NCBI GenBank assembly: GCA_003157675.1
Contig: PMKG01000069.1
Span: 1,181 to 7,942, forward strand
From: Acidobacteriota bacterium
GTDB taxonomy: Bacteria > Acidobacteriota > Vicinamibacteria > Vicinamibacterales > Fen-181
DNA length: 6,762 nt
Reading direction: 5' to 3'
Numbering within the stretch: the stretch's first letter is position 1; each line of letters starts with the position of its first letter. The notes beneath the pieces were generated by a model that had not been told where the DNA came from, did no database searches, and saw only the letters and a list, made by a program, of their open reading frames with translations. The position numbers and the translations under genes are program-made. Shown in pieces: positions 1 to 5,327 of this stretch.

Positions 1-37
1 CCGCGAGGCGAACCCGGCGAGTCTTCAGGCCCGCCAT
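1..37 (-). CDS. possible start of a third operon gene (partial)
   Basis: On the minus strand an ATG at 37-35 follows the stop codon of the M56 peptidase gene by 14 bases. A GGAG sequence overlaps that stop codon (TAGGAG) and lies 11 bases before the ATG, a somewhat long but usable Shine-Dalgarno spacing. The twelve visible codons read MAGLKTRRVRLA, a basic N-terminus that could begin a signal peptide or membrane segment. Only 37 bases are visible, so no family can be assigned and the reading frame may not be real. If real, it would be co-transcribed with the repressor and peptidase genes and would be a candidate target or effector of that system. Confidence 0.25.
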   Translation of the reverse strand, partial: MAGLKTRRVRLA

Positions 38-51
38 GCGGTGGCCGGCTC

Positions 52-1869
52 CTACCGCTTGACGATCTCGAACTGCACCTTCACGGTCAAGTCGACCGGA
101 ACCGCCACGCCATCGAGGTGCGCCGGAGAGAACGTCCAGAGCCGAATCGCCTGCATCGCGGCGTCGGCGAAGTCCGCGTCGGATCCCGGCTCGGGCTGCA
201 GGTCGCCTACCGAGCCGTCGGCGAGCAAGCGCGCGTGGATGACCACCGTGCCGGACACGCCGGCCGCGGCAGCCGACGCGGGATACATCGGCTTCGCGTC
301 GGCGAGCTTCCGGGGCGGCATCACGCAGCCGTCTTCCTGCGTATCGGCGCACGGATCGCTGGCCGGCGGCGCGCCGACCTGGCGGGCCACGGGAACGGCT
401 GGGCCGGTCGAGGCCACGCTGCCCGCCGCGGCGCTGACGGCTACTGTTTCCTGCAGCGAGCCCAGCGCCAAGACTGTCTGCAACTTCGCCTGCTTGCCCG
501 CCTCGAAGGGCATGGTCACAACGGCCTTCTTGAATCCCGGCTTACTGACCGTGACCTGGTAGGCACCGGCTGCCAGATCCGAGGCCGTGAACTGGCCGTC
601 GTGGCCCGTGTGGTCGCCGGTACCGTACCCGGTCACGGGGTTCCACAGGACCACGGCCGCGTTAGACACAAAGCGTCCGAACTGGTCGGTGACCGTGACG
701 ACGATCCCGGCGGACCCACCCGCCTGCGGGCCGGGCGCGGTCGATCGCGGCGCCGCGACGGCCACCTGTCTTGGCGCCGGTTCGGGGCTTGGCGGGACGA
801 CGCTGGCAGGCGCAATCGAGAGAGCGGCTCTCGGCTCCGGGCTCTCGACTCTCGGCGCCGTCGCGGCCGAGCTGGCGCGGCCGGGCGAAGGCGCGCCCGC
901 CGCGGTCAGCGAAAGCCCGGCCAGGGTGACCGTCAGGGCGATGCACGTCAACACCACGAGCCATCCCGATGTGCGGCCGAGCGGGGCACGATCCAGATGA
1001 GGGTTCAACATGATGCGGATTCTCCTCTCGAGATCGGAAGGCCGCGCCATCGCCGGCGCGGGGAGCAAAGCGTGGCGGCTCCGTCGGAACAGCCGCGCGA
1101 GGTCCAGCAACTCGGTCGCGTACACCGGCGCCTCCACCCCAAGGCGCAGCACGGCGTCGTCGCATGCGTGCTCGCTCTCGAGGCGGAGTCGGTCGCAGGC
1201 GATCCACGCGAGAGGATTGAACCAGTAGACCGACCGCACGCACTCGGCCAGGAGGTGTACCGCCCAGTCGCCTCGGCGAATGTGGGCCAGCTCGTGGCCG
1301 AGGACGACGCGGATGCGCTCGTCCGACCACCCTCCGGCCTCGGCCGGCAGCAGCACCGTCGGGCGCCGAAGGCCCCAGGTGAACAGCAATGTCGGGTGGG
1401 TCGTCTGCAGAATTCTCAGGGGACGGTCAAGGCCGCAGCGTCCGGCAAGGTCCGCCGCGGTGGCGGACCAGCGGCCGTCGGCGACCGGACGGGCGCGCCG
1501 GGCGATCCGCGTCAGTCGAGCCAGGCCGCCCGCCAGCAGCAGCAGGCTGGCTCCGGTACCGAGGCCCCAAACGGTTCGGAGGCCGGGGACCAGCCGCGGA
1601 AGACGTGTGCTCCTCGCGTCCGTCGCCGCTCCCGCCGACGGGGCGGCCTGGATAGTCGTATCCGTGAGCGCGAGGGGCTTCGCGGGCCCGACGACGGGCG
1701 CCTGGAAGACGGCCACGTGCCAGGCTGGTACCAGCGGCTCGGTGAGCGGCACGAGCGCAGCGCAGACGATGGCCGCCGCGAGAATCCGGTGGCGCAGCGC
1801 GGCCGATCGCCGGCGCAGGAGCAGGACGGCAACCAGCGCGAGGCACAGGACGACGGTTCCCTTGATCAT
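52..1869 (-). CDS. BlaR1-like M56 membrane metallopeptidase with TonB C-terminal domain
   Basis: This 605-residue inner-membrane protein is the probable sensor-protease partner of the adjacent BlaI-type repressor. In the BlaR1/MecR1 family a signal activates the cytosolic zinc protease, which leads to loss of the repressor. Visible parts in order: two hydrophobic segments near residues 3-18 and 29-48; a third near 104-117; the M56 zinc-protease region with HELAH at 192-196 and a downstream ESEHACDD (231-238) that supplies the likely third zinc ligand; and a fourth membrane segment near 302-325. A Pro/Ala/Ser-rich linker (about 327-385) follows, then a carboxypeptidase-regulatory-like beta-sandwich (about 388-470) ending in LQETVAVSA, and a TonB C-terminal domain (about 520-603) with PMYPASA and the W-x-F-x-P-A pattern near 578-583. 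No penicillin-binding SxxK domain is visible, so beta-lactam sensing is not expected. The start overlaps the repressor's stop (ATGA) and is preceded by GGAAGG at 1881-1876 with a 6-base spacer. C507 and C515 could form a periplasmic disulfide. The family assignment is firm; the signal is unknown. Confidence 0.93.
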   Translation of the reverse strand: MIKGTVVLCLALVAVLLLRRRSAALRHRILAAAIVCAALVPLTEPLVPAWHVAVFQAPVVGPAKPLALTDTTIQAAPSAGAATDARSTRLPRLVPGLRTVWGLGTGASLLLLAGGLARLTRIARRARPVADGRWSATAADLAGRCGLDRPLRILQTTHPTLLFTWGLRRPTVLLPAEAGGWSDERIRVVLGHELAHIRRGDWAVHLLAECVRSVYWFNPLAWIACDRLRLESEHACDDAVLRLGVEAPVYATELLDLARLFRRSRHALLPAPAMARPSDLERRIRIMLNPHLDRAPLGRTSGWLVVLTCIALTVTLAGLSLTAAGAPSPGRASSAATAPRVESPEPRAALSIAPASVVPPSPEPAPRQVAVAAPRSTAPGPQAGGSAGIVVTVTDQFGRFVSNAAVVLWNPVTGYGTGDHTGHDGQFTASDLAAGAYQVTVSKPGFKKAVVTMPFEAGKQAKLQTVLALGSLQETVAVSAAAGSVASTGPAVPVARQVGAPPASDPCADTQEDGCVMPPRKLADAKPMYPASAAAAGVSGTVVIHARLLADGSVGDLQPEPGSDADFADAAMQAIRLWTFSPAHLDGVAVPVDLTVKVQFEIVKR

Positions 1870-2258
1870 CGCCGGCCTTCCTTCCTGGCCTTCGCCACGA
1901 GGTCCTCGATGCGCGTCAGGTCGTCGTCGGACAGGCGCGAAGTGTCGCCGCCCAGCAGGGCGGCCACCACCTGCTCGGGCGACCCGTCGTAAAACGTGTC
2001 CACCAGGTGCTTCAGCGCCGACTTGCGCGCCGAGCGCCGGGGGACGGCGGGAGTGTAGACGTACCGCAGCCCCTGCTCTTCGTGCCGGACGTGCCCCTTC
2101 TCCTCGAGGACGCGGAGCTGCGTGCGGACGGTGGAGTAGTGCGGGTCGCCGGGCATCTCGTCCATGACCTCGGCGGCGGTCGCGCGCCCCCGGCGGTAGA
2201 GGATGTCCATGATCTGGCGTTCGCGGCGGGTCAGGGCGGCGTGCGGAGTGCTTGGCAT
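1866..2258 (-). CDS. BlaI/MecI/CopY-family transcriptional repressor
   Basis: This 130-residue protein has the full length of the family. The N-terminal winged helix-turn-helix begins with LTRRERQIMDIL (9-20). Its recognition helix lies in YSTVRTQLRVLEEKG (41-55), and the wing is near HEEQGLRYVYTPA (59-71). The C-terminal part (about 75-128) is helical and matches the dimerisation region of the family. In MecI and BlaI the inactivating cut lies near residue 101; here that position falls around AALLGG (99-104), but no cut site can be proved from sequence. The start codon at 2258 has a GGAG Shine-Dalgarno with a 7-base spacer, and that GGAG lies inside the operator-like dyad at 2260-2294. It is the first gene of an operon with the M56 peptidase, coupled by ATGA. 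Autoregulation is inferred from the dyad's position over the promoter. No beta-lactamase gene is in view, so the regulon is unknown and the gene should not be called a resistance regulator. Confidence 0.94.
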   Translation of the reverse strand: MPSTPHAALTRRERQIMDILYRRGRATAAEVMDEMPGDPHYSTVRTQLRVLEEKGHVRHEEQGLRYVYTPAVPRRSARKSALKHLVDTFYDGSPEQVVAALLGGDTSRLSDDDLTRIEDLVAKARKEGRR

Positions 2259-2259
2259 C

Positions 2260-2294
2260 TGTTAGCTCCGTAGCAGACGGCTACAAAACTAACA
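2260..2294 (-). promoter_or_regulatory. 35-bp nested dyad, probable operator of the BlaI-type repressor
   Basis: A perfect nested inverted repeat is seen directly. The outer arms are TGTTAG (2260-2265) and CTAACA (2289-2294); the inner arms are GTAGC (2270-2274) and GCTAC (2280-2284). The 4-base gaps are symmetrical and the centre lies at 2277. BlaI/MecI-family operators are dyads built from GTAG/CTAC-type half-sites, and this site is built from the same tetramers in a different arrangement. It overlaps the -10 element and the GGAG ribosome-binding site of the repressor gene, so bound repressor should block transcription, and an RNA hairpin might also hide the ribosome site. The repressor's identity as the ligand is inferred. 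Confidence 0.75.
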
Positions 2295-2314
2295 CCTCAG
2301 AACGGGGCTGTCAA
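2286..2314 (-). promoter_or_regulatory. sigma-70-type promoter of the repressor-peptidase operon
   Basis: Read on the minus strand, a perfect -35 TTGACA (2314-2309) is followed after exactly 17 bases by TAGTTT (2291-2286) as the -10. Transcription would start near 2279, inside the operator-like dyad, giving a short leader of about 20 bases before the repressor's ATG at 2258. The perfect -35 and ideal spacing make this the best promoter in the window; the -10 is a weaker match (T1, A2 and T6 agree with TATAAT). Confidence 0.7.
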
Positions 2315-2352
2315 GCGGTGCTTTCCGGTCCGGCGCCGGCACGCCTGACGCG

Positions 2353-2380
2353 GCCTTCAGCCTTCGGCCGTCAGCCATCG
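2353..2380. repeat. degenerate heptanucleotide tandem repeat (four units)
   Basis: Four consecutive 7-base units are seen on the plus strand: GCCTTCA, GCCTTCG, GCCGTCA and GCCATCG, giving the consensus GCCNTCR, and the next bases (GCCGG) begin a decayed fifth unit. The array is wholly intergenic, between the repressor operon's promoter and the 3' end of the symporter gene. Short tandem heptamers scattered between genes are known from other bacteria, for example cyanobacterial STRR elements. Whether this family is dispersed in this genome cannot be told from one copy. Confidence 0.55.
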
Positions 2381-2398
2381 GCCGGTTTGTGTATGTAG

Positions 2399-2418
2399 GG
2401 CGGCCCTTTAGGGCTGCC
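2399..2418 (-). terminator. hairpin straddling the symporter stop codon, possible terminator or REP-like element
   Basis: On the minus strand GGCAGCCC (2418-2411), a TAAA loop and GGGCCGCC (2406-2399) form an 8-bp stem with one A/C mismatch. The symporter's TAA stop codon lies in the loop. No U-run follows (the next bases are CTACATACACAAA), so this is not a textbook intrinsic terminator. It could end transcription with help, protect the 3' end of the mRNA, or be a REP-like repeat. Confidence 0.4.
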
Positions 2419-3889
2419 GGCGAGGGAAGGCGAGGCTCGTGGTGTAGCCGACGGCAACGCAGATGAGGGTGCCGGCCAGCACGTACCACGTCCAGGCCAG
2501 CGGCGTGTACGCCTTGACGAGCAGCATGCAGACGAGCGAGACGCCGATGCCCGCCACGGCTCCGGCCTGGTTCGTGCGCGTGGTCAGGATGCCCAGCAGG
2601 AAGGCCCCGAGCATCGGGCCGTAGACGAGTGAGGCAATCGACAGCCCCGCCGTGAACACCGATCCCCATCCGCGCGCCACGATCGCGATCGCGATGAGCA
2701 CCAGCCCCCAGCCGGCAGTGCACCAGCGCGAGAGCGTCAGCAGCTGCGCCTCGGTGCGTCGGGCTCCGGCCAGCGGCCGGTAGAAGTCGAGCACGGTCGT
2801 CGAGGCCAGCGAGTTGAGCGACCCGCTCAGGTTCGACATGGCGGCCGCGAAGACGGCGGCGATCACCAGGCCGGCAATCCCGTGGGGCAGGCTATGGACG
2901 ATGAAGACGGGGAAGATCTCGTCGTTGGTCGTGATGGGCGGAAGCTTCGCGTGCTGGTAGTAGGCGTAGAGCATCACGCCGATCGTCAGGAACAGGGCGA
3001 ACTGGAAGAGCACGATGAAGCCGCTCGTGATGAGCGCCTTCTGGCTGTCCCGCTGGTTGCGGCACGTGAGCAGCCGCTGCACCAGGAGCTGATCGGTGCC
3101 GTGCGAGGCCATCGTCAGGAAGGTGCCGCCGATGAGGCCCGCCCAGAAGGTGAAGGGCAGCCGCAGGTCCCACGAGAACGACAGCCACTCGAACTTGTGC
3201 GCCGCCGCAGCGTGCGCGGCGATCGTCGGCCACCCGCCCGGCACCAGGTGGAGCAGCTGCCAGGCGGCAAGCAATGAGCCGCCGATGTAGATCACGAGCT
3301 GGATCAGGTCGGTCCAGATGACGGCCGCGATCCCCCCTTCGAACGTGTAGATCAGCGTGAGGAAGCCGACCAGCACGATCGACCACAGCCACAGGTTGGG
3401 CAGGCCGGGGAGGCTCGAGCTGATGACCGCCGCCAGCACCAGCGAGGCCGCGAACACCCTCACCCCCTCGGCGAGCGCCCTCATCGTCAGGAACAGGGAA
3501 GCGGCGAAGTGCTTGGTGGTCTCACCGAAGCGCCGCGCCAGCAGCGCGTAGGCCGTCAGCATCTCCCCTTGGAAGTAGGCCGGGATGAACAGCAGGCTGA
3601 TGACGAACCGCGCGACGATGTAGCCGAAGACGACCTGGAGGTAGGTGAACGCTCCGCCCTGCTCCGGCCGGGCGTAAATCGTGTAGGCGAGCGCCGGCAC
3701 GCCGATGAGCGTCAGCGTGCTCGTCTCGGTCGCCACGATCGACAGGCTGATGACCAGCCAGTGCGTCTTCCGGGCACCGACGAAGTAGTCCTTCACCGAG
3801 TGGTGGGACTTGCGGAACAGCGTCCCGAAGATCGTGATGCCGACCAGGTAGACGATCAGGACGGCATAGTCGATGGAGGAAAAGCCCAT
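2408..3889 (-). CDS. sodium:solute symporter (SSS/SLC5-like family)
   Basis: This 493-residue, very hydrophobic protein has the length and segment pattern of 13-helix sodium:solute symporters, which couple inward sodium flow to uptake of sugars, amino acids, carboxylates or vitamins across the inner membrane. It begins with helix 1 at DYAVLIVYLVGITIFG (7-22), then the typical S-x-x-DYFVG-x-R segment (31-40). The family signature GG-x4-IWTD-x2-Q is at 185-197. GTDQLLVQRLL (264-274) is a conserved cytoplasmic stretch, and SLNSLASTTVLDFY (357-370) matches the serine/threonine-rich helix that forms the Na2 sodium site. The substrate cannot be read from sequence. The start at 3889 is fixed by conserved helix 1 but has no convincing Shine-Dalgarno. 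The gene is monocistronic within the window and diverges from the malate/2-hydroxyglutarate operon, which makes a carboxylate substrate possible but only by association. Confidence 0.93.
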   Translation of the reverse strand: MGFSSIDYAVLIVYLVGITIFGTLFRKSHHSVKDYFVGARKTHWLVISLSIVATETSTLTLIGVPALAYTIYARPEQGGAFTYLQVVFGYIVARFVISLLFIPAYFQGEMLTAYALLARRFGETTKHFAASLFLTMRALAEGVRVFAASLVLAAVISSSLPGLPNLWLWSIVLVGFLTLIYTFEGGIAAVIWTDLIQLVIYIGGSLLAAWQLLHLVPGGWPTIAAHAAAAHKFEWLSFSWDLRLPFTFWAGLIGGTFLTMASHGTDQLLVQRLLTCRNQRDSQKALITSGFIVLFQFALFLTIGVMLYAYYQHAKLPPITTNDEIFPVFIVHSLPHGIAGLVIAAVFAAAMSNLSGSLNSLASTTVLDFYRPLAGARRTEAQLLTLSRWCTAGWGLVLIAIAIVARGWGSVFTAGLSIASLVYGPMLGAFLLGILTTRTNQAGAVAGIGVSLVCMLLVKAYTPLAWTWYVLAGTLICVAVGYTTSLAFPRRQP

Positions 3890-3933
3890 AGAAACATCTG
3901 GCTTCGCGCGTTTCCGCCCTTTCGGTCGCCGCC

Positions 3934-3962
3934 ATTATTACCGCGAAGCTCTTCCGGACCAA
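3934..3962 (-). promoter_or_regulatory. candidate promoter of the symporter gene
   Basis: On the minus strand TTGGTC (3962-3957), a 17-base spacer and AATAAT (3939-3934) resemble a sigma-70 promoter. The -10 matches five of six consensus bases; the -35 matches only three. It sits in the one AT-rich patch of the divergent spacer and would give a leader of about 38 bases before the ATG at 3889. Confidence 0.45.
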
Positions 3963-3968
3963 GGTCGG

Positions 3969-3985
3969 GCCGGAGGCCCTCCGGC
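3969..3985. repeat. perfect short inverted repeat in the divergent spacer
   Basis: GCCGGAG (3969-3975), a GCC spacer and CTCCGGC (3979-3985) form a perfect 7-bp dyad. It lies just upstream of the symporter's candidate -35 and about 75 bases upstream of the dehydrogenase start, so it could be a shared regulator site. It has no T-run on either side and is not an intrinsic terminator. The rest of 3890-4061 is GC-rich spacer. I see no convincing promoter for the rightward operon there, only a weak AT-richer patch around 4030-4040. Confidence 0.4.
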
Positions 3986-4046
3986 GCGCCGTCCGGCGGT
4001 CCCACCTCAGCCGTGACCGAAGGGCCAGGAATATGCCAAAGTAGAT

Positions 4047-4055
4047 GGAGGGAGG
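4047..4055 (+). promoter_or_regulatory. strong ribosome-binding site deciding the dehydrogenase start
   Basis: GGAGGGAGG is followed by 6 bases and the ATG at 4062. It is the best Shine-Dalgarno sequence in the window and is the main reason to prefer 4062 over the family-conserved internal ATG at 4182. Confidence 0.65.
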
Positions 4056-4061
4056 CCGCCG

Positions 4062-5327
4062 ATGCAGGAGCACGTGCCGCAGATCTCGAAGGAACTCGTC
4101 ACCTGCGAGGCGCGGGGCGCCGAGTGGCTCCACGAAGTCCGGTGCGAGGACTGCCTCGGCTGCGATGTCGAGAGCAAGGTCATGCGTCCCGATCTCGAGC
4201 GGTTCGTCACCGACGTGTTGGCGCGGTACGGCGTCGCCGAGAAGGAGGGCGCCATCACCGCCCGCGTGCTGGTGGCGGCCGACCTGCGCGGCATCGCCAG
4301 CCACGGTGTCGCGCGCCTCGGCCGTTACGTCAAGGGGCTCAAGGGAGGCTACATCGTCGCCGGCGCGCGGTTCGACGTCCGCGAGCCGATGCCGGCCATC
4401 GGCGTCATCGATGCCAAGAACGGCATCGGCCAGGTCGTGAGCGACCTCGCCATGGACCTCGCCGTCTCGAAGGCGAAGGCGAACGGGCTCGGCGTGGTGA
4501 CGGTCAAGAACAGCAACCACTTCGGGATCGCCGGCTACTACGTGCAGAAGGCGATCGACGCCGGGATGATCGGCGTCTCAATGACCAACGCGGCCCCGCT
4601 GGTCGTGCCGACCTACGGTGCCGACGCCATCCTGGGCACCAATCCGATCGCGTTCGGCGCGCCGGGCGCCGACGGCCTCGACTTCCTGCTCGACATGGCC
4701 ACCAGCGTCGTGCCCCGGGGGAAGCTCGAGGTGTACGACCGGAACCGGAAGCAGATGCCGGCCGGCTGGGCGGTCGACGAGCACGGCTACGATTCGAAGA
4801 ACCCCGGTCTCGTCCTGGCGAACCTCGTGAAGCGGGCCGGCGGCGGCATCCTCCCGCTCGGCGGGCGCGGCGAGGAGTTCAGCGGGCACAAGGGCTACGG
4901 CCTGGCGCTGATGGTGGACGTACTGTGCGGCGTCCTCTCGGGGTCGGCCTTCGGTCCTGAGGTCGACAATCTGAAGCGTGAGCCGCGGCCCGGCGAGAAG
5001 ATCGCCCCGCGCGTCGGCCACTTCTTCCTGGCGATGGACGTCGCCCGCTTCATGCCGCTCGCCGAGTTCCGCGGGCGGTTGACCGAACTGGCGGGCATGC
5101 TGAAGCACTCGCGGAAAGCGCTCGACCGGGCCACGATCTACATCCACGGCGAGAAGGAGCAGACGCGGGCACGGCTGCACGAGCGGGCCGGGATCCCCCT
5201 CGCGGCCAACGTGCTGGAGTCGCTTCGGAAGATCGCGGCCGAGTGCGGGATTCCAGGCCCGGTGACCGTCGCCGACCACCTGCAGCGGCACGTGACCGAC
5301 CCTGGGGAAGGACCACTCACTTCATGA
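4062..5327 (+). CDS. Ldh-family (type 2) malate/lactate dehydrogenase
   Basis: This is a probable cytosolic NAD(P)-dependent 2-hydroxyacid dehydrogenase of the Ldh/type-2 malate dehydrogenase family, structurally unrelated to classical MDH/LDH. Motifs visible: DLRGIASHGVARL (74-86); NSNHFGIAGYY (150-160), with H153 the likely catalytic histidine; GTNPIAFGAP (192-201) and LDMATSVV (210-217) of the nucleotide-binding region; and GHKGYGLALMVD (275-286). The GILPLGG-(x)n-GHKGYG arrangement resembles members annotated as malate dehydrogenase, but substrate (malate, lactate, sulfolactate, ureidoglycolate and others) cannot be fixed by eye. At 421 residues it is longer than the usual 340-360. A 40-residue extension precedes the normal family start at M41 (ATG at 4182). 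The upstream start is chosen because GGAGGGAGG (4047-4055) sits 6 bases before the ATG at 4062 and the extension's third codon positions are strongly G/C, like the rest of the gene; the 4182 start has no good ribosome site. It overlaps lhgO by ATGA. Confidence 0.9.
   Translation: MQEHVPQISKELVTCEARGAEWLHEVRCEDCLGCDVESKVMRPDLERFVTDVLARYGVAEKEGAITARVLVAADLRGIASHGVARLGRYVKGLKGGYIVAGARFDVREPMPAIGVIDAKNGIGQVVSDLAMDLAVSKAKANGLGVVTVKNSNHFGIAGYYVQKAIDAGMIGVSMTNAAPLVVPTYGADAILGTNPIAFGAPGADGLDFLLDMATSVVPRGKLEVYDRNRKQMPAGWAVDEHGYDSKNPGLVLANLVKRAGGGILPLGGRGEEFSGHKGYGLALMVDVLCGVLSGSAFGPEVDNLKREPRPGEKIAPRVGHFFLAMDVARFMPLAEFRGRLTELAGMLKHSRKALDRATIYIHGEKEQTRARLHERAGIPLAANVLESLRKIAAECGIPGPVTVADHLQRHVTDPGEGPLTS

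Noticed and set aside
118..1992. A 624-codon open frame on the plus strand opposite the M56 peptidase and repressor genes
   Set aside because: Its translation is rich in Arg, Gly and Ala with no recognisable domain, and it is antisense to two clearly conserved proteins. High GC content removes stop codons and produces such long shadow frames.
52..2258. Beta-lactam resistance regulation (blaR1-blaI or mecR1-mecI)
   Set aside because: The repressor and protease families match, but the penicillin-binding sensor domain is missing and no beta-lactamase or PBP gene is present, so the gene symbols would mislead.
3984..4000. GC-rich palindromes such as GGCGCGCC and CGCCG-TC-CGGCG in the divergent spacer
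   Set aside because: Short GC-only palindromes are expected by chance at this base composition and have no T-run or position suggesting a function.
3522..4520. A 332-codon minus-strand frame across the divergent spacer
   Set aside because: It overlaps the dehydrogenase on the opposite strand and the symporter in another frame; no domain or credible start is visible.
3509..4960. A 483-codon plus-strand frame across the symporter start, the spacer and the dehydrogenase
   Set aside because: It is antisense to the symporter and out of frame with the dehydrogenase, which has clear family motifs. The product is low-complexity Arg/Gly/Ala-rich.
5243..5323. Upstream in-frame ATG at 5243 as the lhgO start
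   Set aside because: It would put 27 extra residues before the FAD-binding GGGIVG motif and overlap the dehydrogenase by 85 bases. The ATG at 5324 fits the family N-terminus and gives an ATGA coupling.
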